From Porites lobata (lineage: Eukaryota; Cnidaria; Anthozoa; Scleractinia; Poritidae), in contig CALNXK010000022.1 in the NCBI GenBank assembly GCA_942486035.1, forward strand, positions 2,479,501 to 2,543,500: a DNA stretch of 64,000 bases, in the 5' to 3' direction. Position 1 is the stretch's first letter. Each line of letters begins with the position of its first letter. Shown here piece by piece: positions 1 through 11,213 of the stretch. A program made the translations under genes and the position numbers. The notes beneath the pieces were generated by a model. That model did not search any database. It was not told the DNA's origin and worked only from the letters and a program-made list of their open reading frames with translations.

Positions 1-480
1 AATGGTCTTTTTCGTCTAGGGCATATGAAAAGATTGCTTAAAGGTGGTTGATCGCAATCCTCACTGTTTAATGTGTCTCCTTGTCACAGAATGTCTGTAA
101 TCATCTATAGGGTTAAAAATATGTGGTCTTAAAGTTACCCTCCAATGTGATCTTAAGACAGGCCAGGGGAACTAAAAGTTGAGGTTTGATCACCCTCAAA
201 TATTATAGGAAGAAGTGATTTATTGCACCATATGCAGTATAAGAATTAACTTTAATTTGTTTTATACTAGACTACCTTTTTCCCTTCATTCTAAATTAAG
301 AGAATCTTTAGTTCAAACGTTAAAAATGCCAAGGGGCTTGTAAGTAGCATAAGATTAATCCATACCAAATACTCCATTTCTATATAAATTTTGCTAAGTG
401 ACCCTAGACTCGGGCTACCTAGTTTTGCTCCATTTTCTAAGTCATATTGCCTCAACAGCAGCATGCAGATATTTTGGTCT

Positions 481-635
481 GGCCACAACCGGCTTAACCA
501 GGGAAGAGCAGATGCTTTTTTCAGCTCTTGTTTCACCCTCTGAGAAAATAGAAAAAAATATATTTTCTGGGTGGGTGAAACAAGAGCTGAAAAAAGGGTC
601 TGCTCCCTGCAGGCTACAACTGGCCTGACTGGCCA
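481..635. mobile_element. foldback MITE-like inverted repeat
   Basis: The arm around 510-538 (CAGCTCTTGTTTCACCC) returns in reverse complement at 569-590, and outer parts (GGCCACAACC / ACTGGCC) also pair imperfectly. Three short ORFs here are artefacts of the palindrome. Ends and target duplication are not resolved. Confidence 0.6.
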
Positions 636-1167
636 CCAAACACTGGAGTTAATTTTTAGCCCAGCAATTTATTATCGTCTGGTTATTCTTGACTGTGGAA
701 TTTCATGTTAATAGGACAATCCTGTTTGGATTTTTAATGGATTATGAATGTTGTAATTCTTCCCTTTTGCCAGTATTATCTGAAGTCTAATTTAGAAATA
801 TTCTTATATGTGCCAGGGATATTTCCTGGTGTTAACTTCTCTGCTCCTAATATTTATTCTTCCTGAAGACATTAATAGCACATTCAAGAGTTGCTAATTT
901 AGGTGTCAAAATTACTGTGCCACTGTTAGTGAATTAATGTTCAGTTGACGGGTATCATTAAAAGCAAAGTTTCTGTAGATATTGGTTTTAGGGTTGGTAT
1001 TATTTGGTGTCTATTTTTGGGTTAATATTGTTGTTGAGTTGATTCTAAAAAAAGTGTTTAATATTATCAAAAGGTTTTCTAACAGTTGTTGTAGCAAATT
1101 GCACCCTATGGCCATCATTCTAGAGGGTTTGTGTTTTTCCTTTAGAATGTCCTAGCTCTTTTATGTC

Positions 1168-1369
1168 CAGTCAAACCTGTGTTTAACAGTCACCCTTGGG
1201 AAAAGGCAAGGTGACCGTTATAGACAGGGTGACTACTATGACTGTACAGGTCATGATCTGAACTGAAGCAGAAAATATAAGGCAACTGAAAATTTTGTGA
1301 AGTTGTGCATTGACTGTCATATACAGGGTCACTGCTATATACAAGGCCGTTTTATACAGGTTTGACTGT
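1168..1369 (+). mobile_element. MITE ending in CAGTCAAACCTG, flanked by TA on the right
   Basis: Begins CAGTCAAACCTG and ends CAGGTTTGACTG, followed by TA. Internal motifs GGTGACCGTTATAGACAGGG and GGCAACTGAAAATTTT recur in inverted orientation at 9569-9733, so the two are copies of one family. TA flanks and CAGT ends fit the Tc1/mariner/pogo superfamily; no transposase is present. Confidence 0.75.
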
Positions 1370-1595
1370 ATTACATAATATATTTCATGTTTCTAAATTA
1401 ATGCATACAAGTTCACTAGTCATTTACAGGTCATTCATGATTACCCATGTGGGACATTAAAAGGACTTGTTAATGCTTAAGAATCAATTAGCAACCACTA
1501 GTGCAAGACTACTGCTTATAAAGCGTATTTTGATTAAAAGTGTTATCAATAATGTTTCTTACCCTAAAATCCTTGCTTTCTTTTAAACTTAACAG

Positions 1596-2874
1596 AAAGC
1601 AGTGGAAAGTCTTTGTACTTCATCCAAAGCAAACAATGGCCTTCCCTGCTTCCGCCATGGAGTACTCCAACTTGTAATTCACAGCATGGATCCTTTAGGA
1701 GAGGGTGAGTATATGATCATAGCTTAAACCAGCTGACAGCTCAACAGACAGTTATGTGGTGTATCTCTTGAAGGCTTATTTTATTTCTTTACAATCTCCT
1801 ACACGTTCTTGGTGCCATATCAGAACCTTTCCCCCACAAACATTCATGGGGACTAACCTTTTCTAGCCTAGAGTGGCTTTGCCTGAAAGTTTGTATCCAG
1901 ACAGTGTAGATACATAGAGATGCCAATCTCTGGAGATATATACAGTCGAACCCCGCTATTTCGAACACGGTTAATTCGAAGTCCCCGCTATTTTGAAGGA
2001 AGATCGAATTCCCTTGGATTTGCCCTTATGTTTTCAGTCATTTACTATCAGCTATTTCGAACTTGGTTATTTCGAATTCCCCGCTATTTCGAACTCATCG
2101 TTCTTTCCCTACACCTTAAATCAACCCCGTTATTTCGAACTTGTCAAAAACAGAGTACGAACATAAGAGCACAGCTGGAAACATATTGCATTTTATTTAA
2201 GCTCCTGTTACGTAATTACTGACTTAACAATGCTTGACTCACGTGCAGTGTCCCGCTAAGAAATTCCAGCTGTGTTATTCAATTGCAAAACCAAAACGCA
2301 CTGTTAGTGAACTGTTCTTCTGGCAGAAATACTCATGTATGAACTCTGCTGTCTCTATTCTGATCATTCGACTTTGTATTTTTATTTAATCAGCGCCTCT
2401 CTTCATACTGTACTGTATTTTATTTAAAAATGATTCATTGTTATGAATTTTACGCTACCCCGGTTATTTCGAAACCCCGCTATTTCGAGCTTTTTTCCAT
2501 TTCCCTTGGGACTTCGAAATAGCGGGGTTCGACTGTAATGTGGAGTCTGTCTCTCTTGCAGAATCCCCCAACATCAACCTCCCTGAACATTACACGTAGT
2601 CTTACATGAAGAACAGACCATAAGTGATGTCAGTGATGAAATACATGAAACAATGCTTGAGAAACTGTCCTATGATTGAAAGAATAATGAAAAAAAAATA
2701 GCTTGTAATTGTTTTGTTTTCACATTTCAGACCATGAGATGGTACTCCAGAGAACTTTTTCTTTATTCAAATGTCATCCTACACCTGTATGCATGTGCAT
2801 CCATGTGCCTATGTATGCATAATTTATGTCAAGACAAAAGGCAAATTTCCTAGGGAACATCACATGGTTTGAGT

Positions 2875-2909
<35 letters not shown>

Positions 2910-5900
2910 ATGAAATGAAAGCTCAGAAAAGCTCAAAATTCAATTTTTCCCAGGAAATTTGGTGACCTGTACGGGTAACAGGGCGATTTGTGCGATATTC
3001 CAGGGAACTTCAGGATAATTTGGGAGAGTTTGCGTATACGGATACAAATTTGTTAAATATTACATCGGTACAGCAGAAATGCCGTCTTATAATCATTTAC
3101 TAACCTTAATTCTTTCTTGCTTGGTCAACAGCATCTATTGCAGTGAAAGTGAACAGGTTAAAAAGATTGAAATGCCTTAATGTTAAAGTTGGGATGGAAA
3201 CAGACTCAGCAGCTGGAAGCCAGAGTGTGGTTAACAATGGTGCAAATGATGAACACCACCAACAGTTTCATTTATCAGTAATAAATAATTCAGCGAATGA
3301 TGCTTCCATTTCATCAATTCAAAAAAACAATAACTCAAATACTGACAACGAAACCTCAAAGACAGATTTGTATACTCAGGAAGGAGACAATACATCTAGA
3401 AAATCTAGTGTAGTAAATGGAGAACTGCCTCATGTGCACATATTTCCTAGTGAAAATACGGTTAACAGACCTAGTCAATCACCTGTGCCAGGAATGGTGG
3501 AACAAAGTAATAATGGTTATAGTACTTCTGCGGAGTCGCGCGACTCTCAATCTACGGTCTTACAACATTCTTCAAATCATCAGTTAGTAGAAATCGAGGA
3601 TGCGAGAGAAGCTTGTGTAAGTACAAATACTTTGATGGGGTATGTGGAATTAAATGCCCTGAGTGACTACTACTTGAAATTCCTCTTTTTGATCCCAATT
3701 TGCATTATGCAAATTGGTAGGAGAATATAGCAGTTTACAATAACTATTAGCAGTCACTTGGAGGGTTATTCCAGGAGCCCCTATTTGGTTACCGTATTTA
3801 TTCAAATAAGTGCCCAACCTCGAATTAGTGCCCATCTCGAATAAGCGCCCATCCTAAAGGCAGAAAAAGTTGATAAGCGCCCTCCCCCTGACCCCGCTCC
3901 CTCCCATACAAACTCAAAGAAGAGATAAGAAGAGACCCTCCCGAAAACGGACATTACTTCAGAGTATTTTACAGAAACCTTGCTTTGTTACATCTTTGAT
4001 TTTTGTTATTACCATGAGTTATTTTGTTGCAAAACAAGCATACGTACTACACTTGCTGTGAATAGTGGCAATTTAAACACCCAGCCTCAAATAAGGCCCA
4101 CCTGGAATAAGTGCCCACTCTCAAGGTCCAAAAATTTAATAAGCACCCAGGGCGGTTAATCGAATAAAATGTATTTATGGTTAACTGATACATTAGATCG
4201 ACAAATTTGTTCTGAGTAAAATCATTCTTTTGAAGATAACATCACTGAAAAGTAGTCAATATATGCAAACGAAAAGTTTTAAGTCATTATGTTACAGGTG
4301 AAAATTGAAAAAAATTCCGGTTAATCCTTTCAGCCAACTGGCTGGTTCTTTGCGTCCAGTCCTTTTCAAAGCCATGAATTGGAGCTAGTAATAGGTCAAA
4401 GCATTTTATTTAACCTGAATTTAATTTTGACCTGTAACATATTTTATATATTAATATATATTTTTATTTGAAGGTGGATGATGACAGTGAGCCTATTGAC
4501 TTGAGTTGGCCTTCTGGATGGAAAGACAGACTTGCTTACTTAATCAGGGCACCTATAATGTTTTGCATGTATTACACAGCACAGGACATCAAAAGACCAG
4601 TAAGTCACATGAGCAGGAATAATAATAATATTATTACTAGCTTATTTGCAAGTCTTGTTATTACTTTTTAGAAGGTAGTTATTACAAGTTCTGCTTGGTC
4701 ACCAAATATTTTCACTGGCATGTTAAAATTCAATCACTAGCCTGAGAAAACAGCCGACATTTGGCGACGCTACCACTGGTTTCCCTGCCAAATGACATCT
4801 GAGAAACGAGCACAAAAATTCCATATTGATGACGCATCACTACCCAGATCTTTGTAGTGCTTCTGATTGGTTGTGCCCCCTGGGAAATTTGATTCAACCA
4901 ATCAGAAGCTCTACCCAGATCTGGGTAGTGACGCGTCATCAGTATGGAATTTCTTCGCTCGTTTCTCAGACGTTATTTGGCGGGGAAACCAGTGGTAGCG
5001 TCACCAAATGTCAGCTGTTTTCTCAGGCTATTCAAGCACTTACCTAAACCCCTTTTCACTGGGAAGATAAAAAAATTTTCTGGGGTCATTATGAACCCTG
5101 ACCCTAAGGACTCTGAGTGACTCTTGATCTCTTGTGAAATTCTCTTTTTGTTTCACTAGGAAATACAGGGTATTTTGTTAGGATAATCTAGAAAAAAATT
5201 TCAAAAATCACCTGGGGCATTTTTTGATGCACCTTTGAAGACAAAAAAGTGTGTCTTCTTGCAGGCCTTTAAAAAGGGTGTGAAAGATACCCTAACACCA
5301 CAAAAGTTTTGAAAATTTTTCAAAAGTGACAGCTAAACCTAAGGTCATGGAAAACTTGAAAAGGTCATTGAAAAGGCTTGGAAGATCGTGGACTTTGAAG
5401 AGCTCAAAAGGGTATGGGCCCTGTAGGAGGTTTTGGATGCTTTTATCAGCCACGCCCCTTTTACCACAGACCAAAAACGAAGACATCTAGAAGTCCAAAT
5501 AATGCGTTAAACTTAATCATCCTTAACTGTCTTTTCTAGGAGAAGAGACCCTGGTATCCTTGGACATTTATTTGTTCAATGTTGTGGATAGTGGGTTTTT
5601 CATATTTAATGGTTTGGTTTGCCACTGAAGTTGGTTACACTCTTGGTATATCTACAGAGGTAAGCAAAACATGCCTTTAACACTGTCTATTTAAAATTGC
5701 ATATTTGTATTAAATAAGGGAATAAGAAACAGTCACTTGTAAAAGTACTGGTGAACAGGTTTCATTTAAAAGGCCCTCAGACCACCAGTTTTAGAGCCAA
5801 TTCCTGACTTCTTACAGGTGTTGTAAGAGTAGATTAACCTTGTTAATCTGCATCACCCTCCTCCTCAAAGTAGCTTCTAGGCCATTTCCAAGTTCCAGAA

Positions 5901-6625
5901 ACTCTCACCTTCAAAACGCGGCTAAGTGCAGAACCTTTCTGGTGAGAATAAGTTTCATTTTCATGTCAGTGACTTTGCACTTTGCCTTGATTTGAAACAG
6001 AGGCTTGTGGCAACTCAGAAATGGCCCTTTAATGTGTTGTGGAGTCATAATTTGATTTTTATGTACATCTTTTTGTAGGTCATGGGTCTTACCTTCCTTG
6101 CCGCTGGGACTAGCATTCCAGATCTCATTACTAGCGTTCTTGTGGCCAGGAAAGGCTTTGGTGACATGGCAGTGTCCAGTTCAATTGGAAGCAACATGTT
6201 TGATGTAACAATAGGGTGCGTAACTTGACTCTGATGAATGTTGCATGCTTGAAACCCTGGTTGAGTCGAATCAGGAAAAAAGACTTCAACTGGCTGCTGA
6301 GTTTCATTACCTAAAAACTCCAAGGAATGACACCATGTGCAGTAGTTGTGTGTCGGTGTATTTAAGTAAGATTATTTTGTCAGGGCCTCAAGCAGCACAT
6401 GTTGTAGCAATTATATGAGCAAGAGTATTCTTCATCTAAATCTGCCATAAGTAAATTATGGCTTGAATGTTCAGTGAAAGGCCTTCTCCTTTCCACCCAT
6501 CACCCCAATGTCTGCACCACGACTTTCTGAAAGGAAAAAAACAAATAATTGTATTTATTTATTTAAGTGGAAATTAAAAAAGATTTCAGTGATCATCATC
6601 TTCCATGATAACATTCACTTCTTAC

Positions 6626-6656
<31 letters not shown>

Positions 6657-7107
6657 GATCATTGTCATCACTATCATAGTCATCACCATCACTATCATGG
6701 TCATCACCATAATTAACCTTCATCTTATTCTGCGTCATAATCGTCATGATCATCTAAGTTCATCATCATCATCATTGCATACTATTATCAGCTGGTTTCT
6801 TTGCACCAATTGCGCAATCATATAAACAATTATTGATAAAAGTAATCTCGTTCTTTGCAGGCTGCCTCTCCCATGGTTGATTCGCAGTGCAATAGATCTT
6901 GGTGCCGCTGTGACAGTCAGTAGCTCTGGGCTCTTTTGTTCTGTCTTCTTGCTTTTCATAATGTTAATTGCAGTAGTTGTCACGATTGCTGTTAACAAAT
7001 GGAAGATGTCCAGGCTACTTGGTGGAATTATGTTCCTGTTCTACGTTATTTTTCTTGTCATCTCGTTGTTGTTGCAAGAGGATATCATCAAGTGTCCAGA
7101 GCTGTAG
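1596..7107 (+). CDS. SLC24A: K+-dependent Na+/Ca2+ exchanger (NCKX/SLC24A family), 3' six exons; 5' part lies outside the window
   Basis: Exons read as 1596-1704, 3132-3616, 4474-4599, 5540-5659, 6079-6215 and 6861-7107 (stop), all with GT-AG borders and consistent phases (1,0,0,0,2). The first exon carries the family's FRHGVLQLVIHSMDPLG segment, just before the large cytoplasmic loop. The second exon is a Ser/Asn-rich loop typical of the poorly conserved part. EPIDLSWPS leads into the second membrane bundle. The fifth exon holds the alpha-2 repeat with GTSIPD and GSNMFDVTIG, whose acidic residues bind cations in this family. The last exon gives the closing hydrophobic helices and ends in KCPEL. 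The product would swap Na+ for Ca2+ plus K+ across a membrane. The alpha-1 repeat and signal region must lie upstream of base 1. The donor at 3617 (GTAAGT) is preferred to one at 3640, which would force a weak acceptor. Family call is firm; the exact paralogue (NCKX1 to 5) is not resolved. Confidence 0.93.
1943..2535 (+). mobile_element. 593-bp MITE with TA target site and CAGTCGAACCCCGCTATTTCG ends
   Basis: Terminal inverted repeats of about 20 bases: CAGTCGAACCCCGCTATTTC at the left and its reverse complement at 2515-2535, each flanked by TA. Inside, the unit CCCGCTATTTCGAAC repeats several times in the left part and again near the right end, so the tips are small direct-repeat arrays. The 100-residue ORF inside is an artefact of the repeats. 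Pogo/Tigger-like by ends and TA site. Confidence 0.85.
3792..4172. mobile_element. MITE with GTATTTATTCAAATAAGTGCCC-like ends
   Basis: The left end (ATTCAAATAAGTGCCC) and right end (inverted AAGCACCCAGGGCGGTTAATCG) form an imperfect terminal inverted repeat, with further AATAAGCGCCC and AATAAGTGCCC units inside. It lies in an exchanger intron. The 63-residue ORF within it is not a gene. Superfamily unresolved. Confidence 0.65.
4738..5030. mobile_element. 293-bp foldback MITE, TAGCCTGAGAAAACAGC ends, near-perfect 9-bp duplication
   Basis: The two halves are reverse complements over most of their length: TAGCCTGAGAAAACAGC pairs with GCTGTTTTCTCAGGCTA, then CGCTACCACTGG and CTACCCAGATCT follow in both arms. 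Flanks are TTCAATCAC (left) and TTCAAGCAC (right), a 9-bp target duplication with one mismatch. Belongs with the 9-bp group described in the findings. Lies in an exchanger intron. Confidence 0.88.
6625..6656 (+). repeat. (TCA)n microsatellite
   Basis: About ten TCA units inside the last exchanger intron, followed by degenerate ATCAC/ATCAT sequence up to about 6,780. Confidence 0.9.
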
Positions 7108-7230
7108 AGTTCAGGTACAATGCAGTGAATTTATCTGAGTTGTGCATTAGTTGTATCTCTTGTAGCCTGAACAAATCAATCTGAACCATATTTTGTTACC
7201 AAACTTGTGGCAACATAGATATATATGCAG

Positions 7231-7236
7231 AATAAA
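7231..7236 (+). promoter_or_regulatory. candidate poly(A) signal of the exchanger gene
   Basis: AATAAA lies about 120 bases after the exchanger stop codon. Other AATAAA copies occur further on (for example near 10,610), so a longer 3' UTR is possible. Confidence 0.45.
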
Positions 7237-7277
7237 TCACTATTAATTTAAGGTTGGATATTGGTGAAAGAGGTGAA

Positions 7278-7361
7278 TGCACCTACCCCTCCCCTAAACC
7301 AACATTTTCCCCTAAGTGAGATGTTGCTGTTGACATTGTTTTAGGGGAGGGGTAGGTGGGC
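7278..7361. repeat. short inverted repeat in the exchanger 3' flank
   Basis: CACCTACCCCTCCCCTAAA at 7279 returns inverted as TTTAGGGGAGGGGTAGGTG around 7340. Probably a small MITE or solo tip; ends not resolved. Confidence 0.6.
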
Positions 7362-8765
7362 TATTCTCAGAATCCTATACTGATCTGCCAGTTTCATCTA
7401 AGATGGACACTGTTGGGTCAGGCACTCAGTGTCTGTCAAGGTAAGTGTCATTTGCCTTTTATAGGGTCAAAGAAAATGACTTTATAATGCAGTGACCATC
7501 TCTAGGTGGCCATTTGAGGGAGGTGTCTGTCGTATAGAGTGGTCCATTGAGAGAGTTGACTGTACAAAGAAAGTAGGTGTGAAGAGATGTATTCTGCAGT
7601 CTGTGAGATGGTATCTCAAGTGTGAATGATAGAACTACAAAGTAATCACTATTGGGTTGGCATTAAACTACCACAGTGTTCCACAAAATCTTACTCCAGA
7701 ATGAAGGTATCAGAGTTTAGGAATGTTCTTGAGAAATATTTTCTCAACATAAAGATGATAAGTAAAAATTCCTGGTTAGTTACCATGACAATGCATATAT
7801 CTTCCTTGTGGTTAACACTGGATTACTGTTCAATAAGTTGAACTCCCATTGACAATTTATAGACATCTTTATACCATGACCCTGCCCTGCTCTTCTAATG
7901 AATTCAATTTCTTTCTGATTGTTAGTTTTACTTTTTTTGCAGATTATAATTTTACATGTACAGAAGAAAATTCACAAAAAAAATATTCAACATACTTACC
8001 TCAAGTAGCTGTCATGGTAACCTGCAATCAGGCGTTCTTTGGGGGTGGGGGCGGGGGGGTGGTAGAGTGACAGGCAAAAGGAAAAAAAGAACTCCTCTTG
8101 CCTCCGAATGAAGAGGGGAAGGATTACCACCTGATCGCAGATTACTGGCATGGATAACCTAAAGACCAAGATGCACTTCACTTTAAAGTAATTTGAGAAT
8201 GATATTTATTTTCTACAGAGGATAGAATCCTTGAAAGGTGAACTGAGTTTTTCCAGGTGAAAAATGTCAAATACTACCATTAGTGTCTATTCATTAGTGT
8301 TGATGACACAAAATTTTCCTGCATTTTAATATGAAAAAACAACTCAAAGGCTAAGCAAACTGCAATCCACAGGACCCGATTTTCCTCAAAATGTAGATTT
8401 TGTTGTACAGTTATTATTTTCAATATTATTATTTAAATTCCAAAAGGCTCAATATCACCCTGAAACTAGTTTGGACTACTTATTTATTTGTTATAATTTA
8501 CACCAGCGATGTTAATCTTTGATGAAGATTATTTCATACGTGAACTTTTGACACAAAGAACCCAGTCGCACATTTTACAAGTTTTATACGTATACTTGGT
8601 TTTTATATATATTATTAAAGTCTCCTCAAAGAACCTGTCACTTAATAGAAAATGTGGGTTAACTTGTTCTTAATAGAAATTCACATTTCATAGCCATGCA
8701 TCGTGTTTGTTGCTCTGTAAGAGTAATGATGTTACTAAGTAACATGGAATAATCATTTATATCAG

Positions 8766-8871
8766 TAGCCTTGAACCCCGCAGACATTCTTAGGCGTGCG
8801 TCACGCGTTCCTTCCACAGGAACGCGTGACGCACGCTTAAGAATGTCTGCGGGGGAGGCTATTATATCAGT
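8766..8871. mobile_element. 106-bp foldback MITE with a perfect 9-bp target duplication
   Basis: Arms GCAGACATTCTTAGGCGTGC and its near-exact reverse complement surround a five-base loop. The outer ends are TAGCCT and AGGCTA. The flanks are TTATATCAG on both sides, a perfect 9-bp duplication. Confidence 0.9.
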
Positions 8872-9568
8872 TATAATTTTCTAACATTTATTTTGGGCAA
8901 TCATCTTTTGTTGTCGTTTGGATTTTTCTGAACTTCTCATGTCATCAGCCTTAAAACTGATAGTCTTCCACAAAATAAAAGGATCACATTTCATACTTCT
9001 CACAAAGAGAGTTATCTTAATACAGGTTCTATTAATTCTCAAAGAGGAGGGTGTAAGATAAATAAATAAATTATGTACTATTTATTGATCATATAGGTCA
9101 CATGTTTTGGAATAATTTTGGTGAGTTGTAGTATAGTGTACTTTATAATAATTAAGAGTAAGAACACCATGTTTTATAGAGATACAATCAGACTATTTAT
9201 TTAATTATCAGGTTGCAAAACCTCGGAAACTTTTGAAAATGATCAACTGTTTTGTGTTCATATTTGGCCTTCATTTTAGTAGCGCAACATCGATGTTCAA
9301 GGTTTTCACTTTAACGTTCTTATTTACAAGTCTCACACAGCGAAAATTTCCGAAAAGCTGCATAAGAAGTAGAAGAACAAATTTAAACCGTTTCACGGTA
9401 CAGTTGGATTAAGGTTCTGTCATGCTGCCATCAATGACACAACCAGATAGTGAAGCCTGCCGTATTATGTTTTGCTACTGAATAAAGGGCCATGTTGTAT
9501 ATCAGTAGTAAAGAGAACTTCCACTGCTGTTACAAAGAGACCTTAAAATGTCTAAAAGAAAGTCAATA

Positions 9569-9733
9569 CAGTCCAACCTCTATTTTACGGCCCTGTATGT
9601 AGCGGTGACTCTGTTTTTTACGATCACTAGCTGGGCAACTTCCCAAAATTTTCAGTTGCCTTATATTTTCTGCAAAGTTAACCTGTTTATAGCGGTCACC
9701 CTGTCTATAACGGTCACCACACAGGTTTGACTG
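9569..9733 (-). mobile_element. second copy of the CAGTCAAACCTG MITE family
   Basis: Begins CAGTCCAACCT and ends AGGTTTGACTG with TA flanks. The inner GTTGCCTTATATTTTCTGC and the TAGCGGTCACC units match 1168-1369 in reverse orientation. Confidence 0.75.
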
Positions 9734-11193
9734 TAGTCCAATTCTTTTCCTAGAGAGAGAAAATTTAAGTGGACAAACCATTGTGGATTTTGCATCGTTT
9801 ATTGACCATAGTTCCATGACAAAAGGGCATAGGTTCCTGACAAAAGCGGAAACTAAATGATGTCATTAAAAGTAGTTAACAATGACGGAATTTGTAGTTT
9901 TCATATCCAATTTTTTGGGCATCCAAATTCCCTTTTCACCTCTCCGAGGAAAGAATTGGAATTTTATGGGAAATAATTCCAATTCTGACACGTTGACACT
10001 AATTTGGTACGGCAGTGAAGGTTTTTTTTAGTATTACATTGGTAAATTATGAACGAAACATCACTCAATCGCTGTGGTACTGATGAGGCTTGCAATAATT
10101 ACTCCAAAGGTTTTTACCTGTGAAAAAATATCAAGGAAGTATTGTTTGAAACCAGCTGAGTGACCCTTTTGTCAAATGAATAAAAAGATTATCTGACCGG
10201 CTAGCTAGCTATCATAAATGTATTACACCTAATCAAGTATTCAGAATGGGCCTGGATATCATAACTAATCATTTTAATTACACGGTGAATATGTACTTCA
10301 CTTCTTCCACTTTTGGGTATGTTAAAGTACATCTGGGAGAATTTTCTCTATTTTGGCTGTTATTATTCGGGTATTCCACCCATACGAAACTGTGAACCAA
10401 TCATGTGAGAGGTGTATGTAATCACATCAACAAGGGCCAGCTCAAACACAGAACACTTTTGTTAAAGTTAGCTAATGTTATGTAGGTCTAATATACTTTG
10501 GAATACTTTTTGCAAGCCTGTGTGACCTTCTTCGTATCAAGAGTATAAATATGGAAGGTGATTTCATTTTATATTTAAGACGTGAAAAAAGTAGATATTA
10601 AAATGATTTCAATAAACAAATCTTTTGACACCAGCGTTTTATGACATCAGTGGTTTTAATGAGTTGTCAAGTTACTTACAGTTAGTCTACGAAGCTGTTA
10701 ACCTCTTATCACTAGAAGTCTCTGGGGGCGTTTCTAACTGCTTATGTTGTTAGTAGTATAGGACGCACCGGTTGGGCGTCTTTTCTAAACAGGATACATT
10801 AACTGTTTGACGTCTGCTTTAGTCGTTTTTGGTCCATATGCACCCATGCATGTTATCTTTCCTGGAGCCATTTGGCTTACCATCTAAGCTATTAAGAATG
10901 GTAATTAGCAAAATCAGCGAGGTTAGATCCTTCCACTGGTACCTCATTTAGCAAATTTTGAACAATCCCGACAGAGTTACTCACAAAAAATAACATTTTG
11001 GGAAAAACTGGAGATTGAATTTGTCCCTTTCGTGGAAAGAAAGCCAGTCAAAATTCCATGCGAAGGAAGGACGATATAGTGGGCAACAAAACTGGCTGCT
11101 ATAACAAGGAAGGCAAAGGGAAAACTAGAGAGCAAGGAAAAAGATCGATATAGATTCGTCCAAAAAAAAAGAAAAGAAAAGTCCAATTTTTTT

Positions 11194-11213
11194 GGGGGGG
11201 GGGGGGGGGGGGG
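11194..11213 (+). repeat. poly-G run
   Basis: About twenty consecutive G residues following a T run. Other G or C runs occur near 30,890, 37,460 and 43,985. Confidence 0.9.

Larger units (their letters stand above)
1..1595. other. intron or upstream sequence of the exchanger, no exon seen
   Basis: AT-rich sequence with no coding block recognisable on either strand. It contains a foldback repeat (481-635) and a TACAGTC-ended MITE (1168-1369). The preceding exchanger exon must lie beyond the left edge or in a stretch I could not recognise. Confidence 0.5.

Noticed and set aside
4488..4599. Alternative acceptor for the third exchanger exon (ACAG at 4484-4487) with a donor near 3,640
   Set aside because: It is in frame but the GTAAGT donor at 3617 with the acceptor before 4474 fits splice consensus better.
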